From Henriciella litoralis (GTDB taxonomy: Bacteria; Pseudomonadota; Alphaproteobacteria; Caulobacterales; Hyphomonadaceae): 64,000 bases of DNA. Below are positions 8,705-17,471 of this stretch, piece after piece. The notes beneath the pieces are model-generated. The model was not told the origin of the DNA. It did no database searches and was given only the letters and a program-made list of their open reading frames with translations. Every line of letters starts with the position of its first letter. Position 1 is the stretch's first letter. The stretch covers positions 310,001 through 374,000 of the forward strand of contig NZ_NCSS01000006.1 of the NCBI RefSeq assembly GCF_002088935.1. Direction: 5' to 3'. Both the position numbers and the translations under genes were made by a program.

Positions 8705-9223
8705 ATGAATGCTTTCAATTCTCCAATTGAAGACAATGGATCAAATCCTGCTGTAAGGGTTATTGGCGCGGTCAAATGGTTTGATGTCGCCAAGGGGTAC
8801 GGCTTTGTCGTTCCCGATTCAGTGTCATCCGAAGATCTGACGGGCGATGTCATGCTGCATGTGTCCGTCCTGCGGACATATGGCGAAAGCTATGCCGACG
8901 AGGGCGCGCGAATCATTTGCGACGCCGTCAAAGGCCAAAGAGGCTGGCAAGTTGAGCACATCATCGAAATGGATCGTCCGAAGGCGATAATCGCCAAGGA
9001 GCGCGGAGAGGCACCTGAGCCCGAATTGGTGATAGTGAAGTGGTTCAATGACGAAAAAGGCTTCGGCTTCGTCAATAGAACGGGCAGCGAGGCCGACATC
9101 TTTGTGCACATTTCCGTTTTGAGGCGAGGCGGTGTCGATTCAATCGAAGCCGGAAAGGAAATTCGGGTCTCGATCAGTGATGGCGCAAAAGGTGAATTTG
9201 TTTCGAGTATCCATACGGACTGA
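8705..9223 (+). CDS. Two-domain cold-shock protein
   Basis: This 172-residue protein contains two cold-shock domains that bind single-stranded nucleic acid, like the CspC/CspD pair of Caulobacter. Domain 1 (about residues 17-90) has [12 protein letters not shown], but its second RNA-binding motif reads DVMLHVSVL. Domain 2 (about 105-171) has [12 protein letters not shown] and the standard [10 protein letters not shown] linker containing a Glu/Pro stretch (GEAPEPEL) joins them. It probably acts as an RNA chaperone. The start at 8705 lacks a strong Shine-Dalgarno. The 101-base region after tRNA-Glu presumably holds its promoter and a short CCCC-AATC-GGGG hairpin at 8641-8652. A DUF192 gene follows, a common pairing in this class. 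Confidence 0.9.
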   Translation: MNAFNSPIEDNGSNPAVRVIGAVKWFDVAKGYGFVVPDSVSSEDLTGDVMLHVSVLRTYGESYADEGARIICDAVKGQRGWQVEHIIEMDRPKAIIAKERGEAPEPELVIVKWFNDEKGFGFVNRTGSEADIFVHISVLRRGGVDSIEAGKEIRVSISDGAKGEFVSSIHTD

Positions 9224-9285
9224 GGCAGCCAGATGAGTTGCGCTTCGCAGTTGTGCGCGTCTCGCACTGACGCTACACAATCGGC

Positions 9286-9750
9286 ATGAAAACCGCATTT
9301 CTCTCCCTGATCGCCAGTGTCGTTCTCGCGACGGCAGGCGCTGCCGCAACAGCTCAAACGCTGGAAACATCGGATCTCACGATCGAGTCAGCCAATGGAG
9401 CTCACGAGTTCACCGTTGAGCTTGCGGATGAACCAAGTGAAATCTCTTTCGGGCTGATGGATCGGGAGACGCTCGGCGAAGATGCCGGCATGCTGTTTGA
9501 TTTCGGCAGTCCAAGAGAGCCGGCCATGTGGATGAAGAACACACTTATTCCTCTCGACATGCTGTTCATCACGTCTGATGGTTCAGTCCAGATGATTGCG
9601 CGCAATACCGTCCCGGGCTCGCTCCGGACCATCTCTCCAGGCATGCCTGTCAAAGCCGTTCTGGAAATCAACGGAGGCCGCGCTGCGGAGCTTGGCATTG
9701 AGCCAGGTGATACGGTCCTGCATCCGGTCTTCGGAAACGATGCCCACTGA
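9286..9750 (+). CDS. Secreted DUF192 family protein
   Basis: A 154-residue protein with an N-terminal signal peptide (hydrophobic residues 4-21, probable cleavage after an AAATAQ-like stretch near 24) followed by a DUF192 domain (COG1430). Recognisable family segments are the central GLMDRETLGEDAGMLFDF and MWMKNTLIPLDMLFI. The function of DUF192 is not established; the protein should be periplasmic. It overlaps the next gene by 11 bases. Confidence 0.85.
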   Translation: MKTAFLSLIASVVLATAGAAATAQTLETSDLTIESANGAHEFTVELADEPSEISFGLMDRETLGEDAGMLFDFGSPREPAMWMKNTLIPLDMLFITSDGSVQMIARNTVPGSLRTISPGMPVKAVLEINGGRAAELGIEPGDTVLHPVFGNDAH

Positions 9751-10171
9751 TCAATTTGAGAATCGGCCGCCGCCCGAAGGGTTTGAAGCTTCAAAATCGC
9801 GCGGTCCATTCACGACCCGCAACGGCCCTGTTTGTCGCGCATCGGCAAAAGGTGATCTGAGAAGTGGCATCTGGGTTCTTGAGCGCCACTGCAACAGCAT
9901 GGGCTTCATGCACGGTGGAATGGTAAGCTCGTTCGCGGATGGCGCGCTTGCCTATGCAGTCTGGCATGCCACCAGGAAAATGTCCGTTACCCTCAAACTG
10001 ACCACCAGCTTCTTCGGAACGATTCGTCCCGGGAACTGGCTGGAGGGCACACCTGTTATCAAATCCGTCGATAATGGCATCGTTCATGTGTCGGCAGACC
10101 TAACAGTGAAGGGCGGATTGGTGGCCCGAGCTGACGCAACTTTCAGAACACTGCGCAGAACAGCCAAATAG
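9740..10171 (+). CDS. Hotdog-fold thioesterase (PaaI-like)
   Basis: A 143-residue cytosolic hotdog-fold protein with the PaaI/COG2050 signature NSMGFMHGGMVSSFADGALA. The HGG segment and the following helix form the acyl-CoA thioesterase active site. The C-terminal half, ending VKGGLVARADATFRTLRR, matches the family. Its substrate cannot be read from sequence. ATG at 9740 overlaps the end of the DUF192 gene, suggesting coupled translation; longer in-frame extensions would run deep into that gene. Confidence 0.85.
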   Translation: MPTDQFENRPPPEGFEASKSRGPFTTRNGPVCRASAKGDLRSGIWVLERHCNSMGFMHGGMVSSFADGALAYAVWHATRKMSVTLKLTTSFFGTIRPGNWLEGTPVIKSVDNGIVHVSADLTVKGGLVARADATFRTLRRTAK

Positions 10172-10215
10172 GGCTTGCCTGCAGCGACGTGTCTGCATAG
10201 AAGGGCCTCCGATGT

Positions 10216-10292
10216 CGGAGCGTGGCGCAGCCTGGTAGCGCACCTGATTTGGGATCAGGGGGTCGGAGGTTCGAATCCTCTCGCTCCGACCA
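10216..10292 (+). tRNA. tRNA-Pro (UGG)
   Basis: A 77-base cloverleaf with encoded CCA. The acceptor is CGGAGCG / CGCTCCG with discriminator A. The anticodon arm is CCTGA-TTTGGGA-TCAGG giving anticodon TGG. The T arm is GGAGG-TTCGAAT-CCTCT with one end mismatch. Confidence 0.97.
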
Positions 10293-10312
10293 TCGAAAAA
10301 CGGAGGCCCCCA

Positions 10313-10618
10313 ATGGATGCACGTATCTATAAGCCCCGGAAAACTGCTATGCAGTCCGGTCGCGGGAAGACACGTGAATGGGTCCTGGAGTTCCGCTCTG
10401 GTGATGACCGGTTTTCAGACCCTCTGATGGGCTGGACAAGTATCAACGATACAACCGGACAGGTTCGCCTGCACTTTGATACACGCGAGCAGGCGATTGA
10501 TTTTGCCAAGCGCGAAAAGCTCACCTTCACAGTAGATGAGCCAAGAGAGCCGAAACGACTCGTAAAGTCCTACTCAGAAAATTTTGCGCCAGATCGCAAA
10601 CAGCCCTGGACGCACTGA
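10313..10618 (+). CDS. Complex I accessory subunit, NDUFS4/NDUFA4-like (ETC complex I domain)
   Basis: This 101-residue protein matches the ETC complex I subunit family (PF04800). It includes the alphaproteobacterial homologue of the 18 kDa mitochondrial subunit NDUFS4, which helps hold the NADH-oxidising arm together. Family features are ARIYKPRKTAMQSG, the Trp-rich PLMGWTSINDT, and YSENFAPDRKQPWTH. ATG at 10313 follows GGAGG at 10302-10306. The gene is only 20 bases after tRNA-Pro and 10 before tRNA-Arg, and sits 1.7 kb upstream of the nuo operon. It likely shares a transcript with one or both tRNAs. Confidence 0.9.
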   Translation: MDARIYKPRKTAMQSGRGKTREWVLEFRSGDDRFSDPLMGWTSINDTTGQVRLHFDTREQAIDFAKREKLTFTVDEPREPKRLVKSYSENFAPDRKQPWTH

Positions 10619-10628
10619 GATCAATCCC

Positions 10629-10705
10629 GGCCCCTTAGCTCAACTGGATAGAGCACCGGACTTCTAATCCGACGGTTACAGGTTCAAGTCCTGTAGGGGT
10701 CGCCA
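10629..10705 (+). tRNA. tRNA-Arg (UCU)
   Basis: A 77-base cloverleaf with encoded CCA. The acceptor is GGCCCCT / AGGGGTC with one G-U pair and discriminator G. The anticodon loop CTTCTAA gives TCT. The outermost anticodon-stem pair is a C-A mismatch (10656 with 10672); the other four pairs are sound. The T arm is ACAGG-TTCAAGT-CCTGT. Confidence 0.96.
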
Positions 10706-10733
10706 TTGCGGCTGATATTGCTATTCTCCAGCC

Positions 10734-11987
10734 ATGGAGAAACGCATCAGATTACCCGAACAGGGAATGACGCAGGACCAGCTTGAGGCTGAACTTGTTG
10801 AGCGCGGCGCTAATGACGCCAAATGGCGAGATGGCAAAACGGCGGTCTACGTCTTTAATGCCGGACTGGAGATCGAACGTCTCCAGAAGTTGGCCTACAC
10901 CTCATTCATGTCAGAAAACGGTCTTGGACCGCTCGCTTTTCCGTCTTTGGCGCAGATGGAAAGGGAGGTCGTGTCGATGGCGCTCGACCTGCTGCACGCG
11001 CCTTCTGGCGCCGCAGGTGCAATCACCTCCGGCGGTACTGATTCGATTACGATGGCGATCAAAACTGCTCGAGATTTTGCGCGATCTAAAGGCAGAGCCT
11101 TGTCAGTTGGCAATATTGTGCTGCCGCAGTCAGCGCATCTGGCGTTCGACAAGGCGGCTCATCTCATGGACATCGAGGTCCGCCGTGTCCCGCTGAAGAC
11201 TGATGGATCCTATGAGGCCGACTGCACGGGCATGGAGGCTGCCTGTGACGACGACACCATCATGATTGTCGGGTCTGCGCCTAATTTCCCGCATGGCATC
11301 ATTGATCCAATACCGGCATTGTCTGATCTCGCGACCCAAAAAGACCTCTGGCTTCACGTGGACGCGTGTGTCGGTGGATATTTCGCGCCCTTCGCCAAGA
11401 TGAATGGTGAGCCAGTTCCGTCGTTCGACATCGAGAATGAGGGCGTTCATTCGATGAGCGCCGATCTTCACAAGTATGGATATGCGGCCAAAGGCGCCTC
11501 AACCGTCTTGTTCAGGTCAGAAGAGCTTTACAGCTTCATGCCATTCGACATGGCGGGTTGGTCTGGCGCGCCGATGAAAACGCCAACGCTGGCTGGGACC
11601 CGGCCGGGTGGTGCAATTTCAGCGGCCTGGGCCATCATGCGGTTTCTCGGGCAAGACGGTTATTGTTGGCTACAGGGCAAGGTGTGTGACACGCGCAAGC
11701 GCGTCGAACGCGGCGTAAAACGGCTTGGGTTCGAAATTCTTGGCTCGCCTGTGCTTGGCCTGATCGCATTCCGGCATCCTGATCTTCATGCCTATGCATT
11801 GTACGGGGAGATGTATGCCCGAGGATGGTTCACTTCGGTGACGAAGGAGCCACCGAGTCTTCACCTTATGCTGTCGCCAGCGCACGCCGATTTTATTGAC
11901 GACTACCTGTCCGATCTGGCCGAAGTCTGTGAACTTGTTCGCAGAGGAGAGGGTGGAAAACAGGCGGTAAAGCCGCGTTACAGCTAG
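10734..11987 (+). CDS. Sphingosine-1-phosphate lyase family PLP enzyme
   Basis: A 417-residue group II PLP-dependent decarboxylase-fold protein close to sphingosine-1-phosphate lyase. Matching segments are TSGGTDSITMA near residue 98, PQSAHLAFDKAA near 131, PNFPHGIIDPI near 183, LHVDACVGG with the PLP-pyridine Asp210, the Schiff-base lysine in SADLHKYGYAAKG (Lys247), and GTRPGGAISAAWA. Unlike the eukaryotic enzyme it has no N-terminal membrane anchor, as in the soluble bacterial homologues. It may cleave phosphorylated long-chain bases to a fatty aldehyde and phosphoethanolamine. No sphingolipid synthesis gene is visible here, so substrate remains an inference. Confidence 0.82.
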   Translation: MEKRIRLPEQGMTQDQLEAELVERGANDAKWRDGKTAVYVFNAGLEIERLQKLAYTSFMSENGLGPLAFPSLAQMEREVVSMALDLLHAPSGAAGAITSGGTDSITMAIKTARDFARSKGRALSVGNIVLPQSAHLAFDKAAHLMDIEVRRVPLKTDGSYEADCTGMEAACDDDTIMIVGSAPNFPHGIIDPIPALSDLATQKDLWLHVDACVGGYFAPFAKMNGEPVPSFDIENEGVHSMSADLHKYGYAAKGASTVLFRSEELYSFMPFDMAGWSGAPMKTPTLAGTRPGGAISAAWAIMRFLGQDGYCWLQGKVCDTRKRVERGVKRLGFEILGSPVLGLIAFRHPDLHAYALYGEMYARGWFTSVTKEPPSLHLMLSPAHADFIDDYLSDLAEVCELVRRGEGGKQAVKPRYS

Positions 11988-12025
11988 CTGAAATGACCGG
12001 GGCTGCAAAAACTTCAGACAGAGTA

Positions 12026-12055
12026 TTGGACAACCTGCATGAGCAGCGTTATGAC
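12026..12055 (+). promoter_or_regulatory. Candidate promoter of tRNA-Phe
   Basis: TTGGAC at 12026-12031 and TATGAC at 12050-12055 with an 18-base spacer, about 20 bases upstream of the tRNA. The hexamers match consensus at four or five positions each. Confidence 0.4.
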
Positions 12056-12074
12056 GCCGTTTCCCAAGCGGCCT

Positions 12075-12149
12075 GCCCGGGTAGCTCAGGGGTAGAGCAG
12101 CGGATTGAAAATCCGCGTGTCGGTGGTTCAAATCCGCCCCCGGGCACCA
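12075..12149 (+). tRNA. tRNA-Phe (GAA)
   Basis: A 75-base cloverleaf with encoded CCA. The acceptor is GCCCGGG / CCCGGGC with discriminator A. The anticodon arm is GCGGA-TTGAAAA-TCCGC, anticodon GAA. The T arm is GGTGG-TTCAAAT-CCGCC. Confidence 0.97.
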
Positions 12150-12339
12150 TTCTTTCCAACAATCAGGTCAGTGCGGGTTCGCCGTTGACGATGCTGGCAA
12201 GGCGCGTCGCCTCGCCGCACGCATGCGCAGCAATTTTTGCTGCGAAGGGCCTATCAATCGTGAAGCTGACATGTTGCTATTGTTACGAAAGCGTCCTAAC
12301 CCGACGCTTCGATGACACGCTCTCGAGGAGTTGACCTCA
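12150..12339 (+). promoter_or_regulatory. Leader region of the nuo operon with two hairpins
   Basis: These 190 bases, part of the 352-base gene-free stretch that also holds tRNA-Phe, precede nuoA and contain no credible gene. Two inverted repeats stand out. One is CGCAGCAA-TTT-TTGCTGCG at 12226-12244, a perfect 8-base-pair stem. The other is CG(A)AAGCGTC-CTAACCC-GACGCTTCG at 12286-12311, a 9-base-pair stem with one bulged A, 13 bases before the GAGGAG Shine-Dalgarno of nuoA. The first may end tRNA-Phe transcription although no T-run follows. The second would sit in the nuo 5' UTR. I could not assign a clear -35/-10 pair. Confidence 0.45.
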
Positions 12340-12714
12340 ATGACCGAAATTGAAGCCTTTGCCCTCGATTATCTTCCGGTAATCCTGTTCCTGGCGCTTG
12401 GCGTTATTATTTCGCTGCTATTCATCATTGGATCGGCAGTGTTGGCGCCATCCAATCCTGACCCGGAAAAGAATTCCGCCTATGAGTGCGGCTTCAATGC
12501 TTTTGACGATGCGCGCATGAAATTCGACGTGCGATTCTACCTCGTCGCGATTCTGTTCATCATCTTCGATCTCGAAGTCGCCTTCCTGTTTCCGTGGGCC
12601 GTATCGCTTGGTGCGATCGGCGTGTTCGGTTTCTGGTCAATGGTCGCCTTTCTGGGCGTGCTGACCGTAGGCTTCATCTATGAATGGCGCAGTGGCGCGC
12701 TGGAGTGGGAATAA
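12340..12714 (+). CDS. nuoA: NADH-quinone oxidoreductase subunit A
   Basis: NuoA (mitochondrial ND3) is a small membrane subunit at the junction of the two arms of complex I. The 124-residue protein has three membrane helices (about 12-34, 64-86, 93-114). The loop after the first helix carries SAYECGF with Cys50, equivalent to the ND3 loop cysteine exposed in the deactive state. ATG at 12340 is chosen because GAGGAG at 12325-12330 is 9 bases upstream; a TTG at 12331 would directly abut that site. It is the first gene of an intact nuoA-N operon, and its stop overlaps the nuoB start (ATAATG). Confidence 0.96.
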   Translation: MTEIEAFALDYLPVILFLALGVIISLLFIIGSAVLAPSNPDPEKNSAYECGFNAFDDARMKFDVRFYLVAILFIIFDLEVAFLFPWAVSLGAIGVFGFWSMVAFLGVLTVGFIYEWRSGALEWE

Positions 12715-13283
12715 TGGCCGACGATTTCAAGCCATACGCATTAGGCGCTGGACGCAGCGGCGTTGAAGGCGGGCACGATGTGCGCGCCGACGATCCGTTT
12801 TTCGCCGGACTGTCCGATCACCTTGCTGATAAGGGCTTCTTCACCGCGAAGGCAGATGACCTCATCGCCTGGGCCAGAACTGGCTCTCTGATGTGGATGA
12901 CGTTCGGGCTTGCCTGCTGCGCCGTCGAAATGATGCAGGCGGGCAATCCGCGTTACGATCTGGAGCGGTTCGGCATGGCGCCGCGGGGGTCACCTCGTCA
13001 GTCTGACGTCATGATCGTTGCCGGCACGCTCACCAACAAGATGGCGCCCGCGCTTCGCAAGGTTTACGACCAGATGCCAGAGCCGCGTTATGTTGTGTCT
13101 ATGGGCTCGTGCGCGAATGGCGGTGGTTATTATCACTACAGCTATTCCGTCGTGCGGGGTTGTGACCGGATTGTGCCGGTTGATATTTACGTTCCTGGGT
13201 GCCCACCAACGGCAGAGGCGCTCGTATATGGCATGCTGCAGCTTCAGAAGAAGATCCGCCGCGAAGGCTCGATTGAGCGCTAG
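12714..13283 (+). CDS. nuoB: NADH-quinone oxidoreductase subunit B
   Basis: NuoB (PSST) holds the terminal [4Fe-4S] cluster N2 that passes electrons to quinone. The 189-residue protein has the ligands Cys68 and Cys69 ([10 protein letters not shown]), Cys133 (MGSCANGGG) and Cys163 ([10 protein letters not shown]). The tandem CysCys is characteristic of N2. The N-terminal 45 residues are a polar extension of variable type. The start shares one base with the nuoA stop. Confidence 0.97.
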   Translation: MADDFKPYALGAGRSGVEGGHDVRADDPFFAGLSDHLADKGFFTAKADDLIAWARTGSLMWMTFGLACCAVEMMQAGNPRYDLERFGMAPRGSPRQSDVMIVAGTLTNKMAPALRKVYDQMPEPRYVVSMGSCANGGGYYHYSYSVVRGCDRIVPVDIYVPGCPPTAEALVYGMLQLQKKIRREGSIER

Positions 13284-13301
13284 GCGAAAGGGTAGATCGA
13301 C

Positions 13302-13919
13302 ATGACGGAAGCCTTGAGAGAGCTTGGCGCTCATATCAGCGAAAGCTGTTCTGACGCGGTAAAAAGTTTTGACGTTCGCCATGGCGAGCTGACGGTTACG
13401 GCTGAACGCGATTCCATCGTCAAGCTGGCGAAATTCCTGAAGGACGACAATCAGTGCGTCTTTGAGACGCTTATCGATATTTGTGGCGTAGACTGGCCGG
13501 AGCGCGGGCAGCGTTTCGAGGTTGTCTATCATTTTCTGTCGATGCGGTTGAACCAGCGCGTACGTATCAAGGTGTCGACAGATGAGGCGACGGCCGTACC
13601 GAGCCTCGTTGATCTTCACCCAAGCGCAAACTGGTTCGAGCGCGAAGCTTTCGACATGTATGGTATCCGGTTTGCTGGACACCCGGACCTTCGCAGGCTG
13701 CTCACTGATTATGGGTTTGAGGGCTATCCGCTTCGGAAGGATTTCCCGCTGACTGGCTTCACCGAAGTTCGGTATGACGACCTCGAAAAGCGCGTCGTGA
13801 ATGAGCCGGTCCGGCTGGTGCAGGAATATCGAAATTTTGACTTCCTGTCTCCGTGGGAAGGCATGACGAAAGAGCTGCCTGGAGACGAGAAAGCCGAGAA
13901 GGAGCCAAGCAATGGCTGA
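13302..13919 (+). CDS. nuoC: NADH-quinone oxidoreductase subunit C
   Basis: NuoC (30 kDa) is a cluster-free structural subunit of the connecting part of complex I. At 205 residues it is a stand-alone NuoC rather than the NuoCD fusion seen in E. coli. The family signature is in the second half: [19 protein letters not shown] and [19 protein letters not shown]. The last 8 bases overlap nuoD. Confidence 0.96.
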   Translation: MTEALRELGAHISESCSDAVKSFDVRHGELTVTAERDSIVKLAKFLKDDNQCVFETLIDICGVDWPERGQRFEVVYHFLSMRLNQRVRIKVSTDEATAVPSLVDLHPSANWFEREAFDMYGIRFAGHPDLRRLLTDYGFEGYPLRKDFPLTGFTEVRYDDLEKRVVNEPVRLVQEYRNFDFLSPWEGMTKELPGDEKAEKEPSNG

Positions 13920-15111
13920 TGGCACACCGGCGATGGATGAGCGCAAGTTTACGCTGAACTTCGGCCCGCAGCATCCTGCGGCGCACGGCGTTCTGCGGAT
14001 GATCATGGACCTTGATGGCGAAGTCGTCGAACGGATCGACAGCCATGTCGGCCTGCTTCACCGCGGCACCGAGAAACTGCTCGAGTACAAGACCTATCTT
14101 CAAGGTCTGCCGTATTTTGACCGGCTCGATTATGTTGCGCCGATGAATCAGGAGCATGCTTGGTGTCTTGCGATCGAGCGTCTGCTCGGCCTGGAAGTGC
14201 CACGGCGCGCCAAGTTTATTCGCGTTCTTTATTCCGAGATGGGCCGTATCCTGTCTCACATGCTGAATATCACGACGCAGGCCATGGACTGCGGCGCGCT
14301 CGCGCCAATCACATGGGGCTTCGAGGAGCGCGAAAAGCTGATGGGCTTTTATGAGCGCGCGTCAGGTTCACGCATGCACTCGGCCTATTTCCGTCCGGGC
14401 GGTGTTCACCAGGATCTACCGCAAGCGCTGATCGATGACATCATGACCTTCTGTGAGGAGTTTCCGGCCGCGCTGGAGCAAATCGAAGGGCTCATCACAG
14501 AGAATCGGATCTTCAAGCAGCGCAACGCCGATATCGGCGTCGTTGATGAGAAGACCATCATGGAATGGGGTTTTTCTGGCGTCATGGTCCGTGGGTCTGG
14601 TCTGGCTTGGGACCTTCGCCGGTCTCAGCCATATGAAATTTACGACGAGATTCCAGGTGACGTGCTGAAGATCGTCGTTGGGAATAATGGCGACAATTAC
14701 GACCGGTATGTCTGCCGGATGGATGAGATGCTCGTCGCCAATGACATCATGAAATGGTGCATCGAAAACATGCCCGAGGGCGAAGTGCTTCTGGCGGGTT
14801 CAAAGGTGTCTCCGCCGCGCCGCGGTGACATGAAGCGCTCAATGGAAGCGCTGATCCACCACTTCAAGCTTTACACCGAGGGCTTCCACGTGCCCGAGGG
14901 TGAAGTTTACGCGTGCGTCGAAGCGCCAAAGGGCGAGTTCGGTGTGTATCTGGTCAGCGACGGGACGAACCGGCCATATCGCGCGAAGATCCGCGCGCCG
15001 GGCTACCCGCACCTCGCGGCTATGGATCATTTATGTAAGGGCCACATGTTGGCCGACGTGTCGGCTATTCTTGGGTCGCTTGATATCGTGTTTGGGGAGA
15101 TCGACCGGTAA
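13912..15111 (+). CDS. nuoD: NADH-quinone oxidoreductase subunit D
   Basis: NuoD (49 kDa) forms the quinone-binding cavity with NuoB and descends from the large subunit of NiFe hydrogenases. The 399-residue protein shows [12 protein letters not shown] near residue 21, whose His-containing loop lines the quinone site. It also shows [12 protein letters not shown] and, near the C-terminus, [14 protein letters not shown]. The hydrogenase metal cysteines are absent, as expected. Its TAA stop overlaps the nuoE ATG by one base. Confidence 0.97.
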   Translation: MADGTPAMDERKFTLNFGPQHPAAHGVLRMIMDLDGEVVERIDSHVGLLHRGTEKLLEYKTYLQGLPYFDRLDYVAPMNQEHAWCLAIERLLGLEVPRRAKFIRVLYSEMGRILSHMLNITTQAMDCGALAPITWGFEEREKLMGFYERASGSRMHSAYFRPGGVHQDLPQALIDDIMTFCEEFPAALEQIEGLITENRIFKQRNADIGVVDEKTIMEWGFSGVMVRGSGLAWDLRRSQPYEIYDEIPGDVLKIVVGNNGDNYDRYVCRMDEMLVANDIMKWCIENMPEGEVLLAGSKVSPPRRGDMKRSMEALIHHFKLYTEGFHVPEGEVYACVEAPKGEFGVYLVSDGTNRPYRAKIRAPGYPHLAAMDHLCKGHMLADVSAILGSLDIVFGEIDR

Positions 15112-16154
15112 TGGCTTTTCGTCGATTTGATCTGGATGCCGGCGGCGACAGTTTCGCCTTCAAGGCTGAGACAGAGCCAACGATTGCTTTCTGGCTGGGG
15201 AAATACCCGGAAGAGAAGAAGCGGTCCGCGGTGATCCCGCTGCTCTGGCTGGCGCAGAAAGATAATAATGGCTGGCTGTCTGAGCCAGCGATGCGCACCG
15301 TCGCGGACCGGCTGGAAATGCCTTATATCCGCGTCTACGAAGTCGCGACCTTCTATACGATGTTCCGGCTACAGCCTGTCGGCAAGCATCACGTTCAGCT
15401 TTGCGGCACGACGCCGTGTGCGCTGCGCGGCGCCAATGATCTCAAAAAGGTCTGCGAGAAGCGGATCGGCAAGAAGATGGGCGTTACGGATGATGGCCGT
15501 CTTTCCTGGGAAGAAGTTGAGTGCCTTGGGGCCTGCGTGAATGCGCCAATGGTTCAGATCAACGACTATTATTATGAAGATCTGACGCCTGAGACGTTTG
15601 ACGAAATTCTCGACAAGCTCGGGAATGGCGTTGATGTCGAGCCGGGTACATTCGTCGACCGCCTGAACAGTGCGCCGCAAGGTGGCCTGACCAGCCTTGA
15701 AGATGAGGCCCTTTTTGACGGTAGCCGAAATGGCGTGAAAGGTCTTCCGAACCTGCCCGAGGCTCAGAACACCGAGGCGCCCAAGGCAGAAGCAAAGGCC
15801 AAGCCTGCTCGTAAGGATCCAACTAATGTTGATCGCGAAGAGGCGACCAAGAAGGATGTTGAGGCGGCCGACGCAGAGATTGAGGACGAAAACGCGATTG
15901 AAGGCCAAAAGCCTGAAGTTGCTGACATTTCGTCAGACCAGGCGGACAACCTGAAAACAATCAAGGGCATCGGCCCGAAGATTGAAGGCCAGCTTCATGG
16001 TCTTGGGATTTACACATTCGAGCAGATTGCTGCCTGGACCGATGACAACATCAAATGGGTCGATAGTTATCTTTCGTTCCGCGGACGCATTGAGCGCGAG
16101 AACTGGATAAGCCAGGCGAAAGAGTTTGCAGCTTCCAAGAAGGGGCAAAACTGA
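15111..16154 (+). CDS. nuoE: NADH-quinone oxidoreductase subunit E with C-terminal helix-hairpin-helix extension
   Basis: NuoE (24 kDa) carries the [2Fe-2S] cluster N1a next to NuoF. Ligands are Cys98 and Cys103 (LCGTTPC) and Cys138 and Cys142 (CLGAC) in a thioredoxin-like domain. The core ends near residue 190 but the protein runs to 347. A charged Ala/Lys/Glu linker (about 215-275) leads to a compact domain at about 278-340. That domain begins [20 protein letters not shown], a helix-hairpin-helix pattern like those appended to other bacterial proteins. E. coli NuoE is about half this size. Similar extensions exist in other alphaproteobacteria; their role is not known to me. Confidence 0.95.
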   Translation: MAFRRFDLDAGGDSFAFKAETEPTIAFWLGKYPEEKKRSAVIPLLWLAQKDNNGWLSEPAMRTVADRLEMPYIRVYEVATFYTMFRLQPVGKHHVQLCGTTPCALRGANDLKKVCEKRIGKKMGVTDDGRLSWEEVECLGACVNAPMVQINDYYYEDLTPETFDEILDKLGNGVDVEPGTFVDRLNSAPQGGLTSLEDEALFDGSRNGVKGLPNLPEAQNTEAPKAEAKAKPARKDPTNVDREEATKKDVEAADAEIEDENAIEGQKPEVADISSDQADNLKTIKGIGPKIEGQLHGLGIYTFEQIAAWTDDNIKWVDSYLSFRGRIERENWISQAKEFAASKKGQN

Positions 16155-17458
16155 TGCTTCAGGATAAGGACCGGATTTTCACCAATCTCTACGGCGCACA
16201 TTCGCCGGGGCTGGAAGAAGCAAAGAAGCGCGGTGCATGGCACCTGACGCGCGAAATGCTACAGCAGACCCCGGAATGGATCTGCGATCAGATCAAAGCA
16301 TCCGGACTGCGTGGACGCGGCGGTGCTGGCTTCCCGACTGGCCTGAAGTGGACCTTCATGCCGAAGGAAGTTCGTGAACGTCCGCATTATCTCGTGGTCA
16401 ACGCCGACGAGTCCGAGCCTGGTACGTGTAAGGACCGTGAAATTATGCGGCACGATCCGCACCTTCTGATCGAAGGTTGCATGATCGCGTCCTATGCGAT
16501 GCGCGCGCACGCCTGCTACGTCTATATTCGCGGCGAGTACATTGCTGAACGCGAAGCGCTCGAAAAAGCCGTCAAGGAAGCCTATGAGGCCAAACTGATC
16601 GGCAAGAACAACAAGAACGGTTGGGACTTTGATCTCTATGTTCACCACGGGGCTGGCGCCTACATTTGCGGCGAAGAAACAGCCTTGCTCGAAAGCCTTG
16701 AAGGCAAGAAAGGCCAGCCGCGCCTTAAGCCTCCATTCCCGGCGAATGCGGGTCTCTATGGTTGCCCGACGACCGTGAACAATGTTGAGTCTATTGCGGT
16801 GGCGCCTACTATTTTGCGCCGCGGCGCCGAATGGTTTGCTGGTTTCGGCCGTCCAAACAATACCGGAACCAAGCTGTTCTGCGTGTCAGGTCATGTGAAC
16901 AAGCCGTGCAATGTCGAAGAAGAAATGTCGATCACTTTCAGGGATCTGATCGATACCCATTGCGGCGGCATTCGTGGCGGCTGGGATAACCTCAAGGCGG
17001 TCATTCCTGGTGGTTCATCGGTGCCTATGGTGCCGGCTGAGCAAATCATGGACGCATACATGGATTTCGATACGCTGCGTGATCTCCGCTCGGGTCTTGG
17101 AACGGCTGCTGTGATCGTGATGGACAAGTCGACTGACCTCATCAAAGCCATCGCACGTATTTCCTACTTCTACCGCCATGAGAGCTGCGGCCAGTGTACG
17201 CCATGCCGCGAAGGCACCGGCTGGATGTGGCGCGTGCTGGAGCGTATGGCCAAAGGTGATGCGGAATCAGCAGATATCGACATGCTGCTGGACGTTTCCC
17301 AGCAGGTCGAGGGTCACACGATCTGCGCGCTCGGCGATGCGGCGGCCTGGCCGGTCCAGGGCCTCATCCGTCACTTCCGCCATGAGATCGAAGACCGTAT
17401 CTCTCAGTATCGCAAGCCTTACACTCAGGTGCAGGGCGCGACGGTAGCCGCAGAGTAG
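16154..17458 (+). CDS. nuoF: NADH-quinone oxidoreductase subunit F
   Basis: NuoF (51 kDa) binds NADH and FMN and carries cluster N3, the entry point for electrons. In 434 residues it shows the glycine-rich nucleotide site [13 protein letters not shown] near residue 55 and [13 protein letters not shown] near 173. The N3 ligands are in [11 protein letters not shown] (about 344-354), with a last cysteine in [12 protein letters not shown] (about 390). ATG at 16154 overlaps the nuoE TGA by one base. Confidence 0.97.
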   Translation: MLQDKDRIFTNLYGAHSPGLEEAKKRGAWHLTREMLQQTPEWICDQIKASGLRGRGGAGFPTGLKWTFMPKEVRERPHYLVVNADESEPGTCKDREIMRHDPHLLIEGCMIASYAMRAHACYVYIRGEYIAEREALEKAVKEAYEAKLIGKNNKNGWDFDLYVHHGAGAYICGEETALLESLEGKKGQPRLKPPFPANAGLYGCPTTVNNVESIAVAPTILRRGAEWFAGFGRPNNTGTKLFCVSGHVNKPCNVEEEMSITFRDLIDTHCGGIRGGWDNLKAVIPGGSSVPMVPAEQIMDAYMDFDTLRDLRSGLGTAAVIVMDKSTDLIKAIARISYFYRHESCGQCTPCREGTGWMWRVLERMAKGDAESADIDMLLDVSQQVEGHTICALGDAAAWPVQGLIRHFRHEIEDRISQYRKPYTQVQGATVAAE

Positions 17459-17471
17459 GGGAAGAGGGGCG

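Noticed and set aside
8529..12149. tRNA genes as phage or island attachment sites
   Set aside because: No integrase, no direct repeat of a tRNA 3' end, and flanking genes are ordinary chromosome genes.
11993..12334. A 113-codon frame running through tRNA-Phe
   Set aside because: It translates the tRNA itself and the nuo leader; no conserved sequence.
12990..14006. A 338-codon open frame on the minus strand opposite nuoB, nuoC and nuoD
   Set aside because: It is antisense to three certain complex I genes, matches no family I know and has the composition of a codon shadow.
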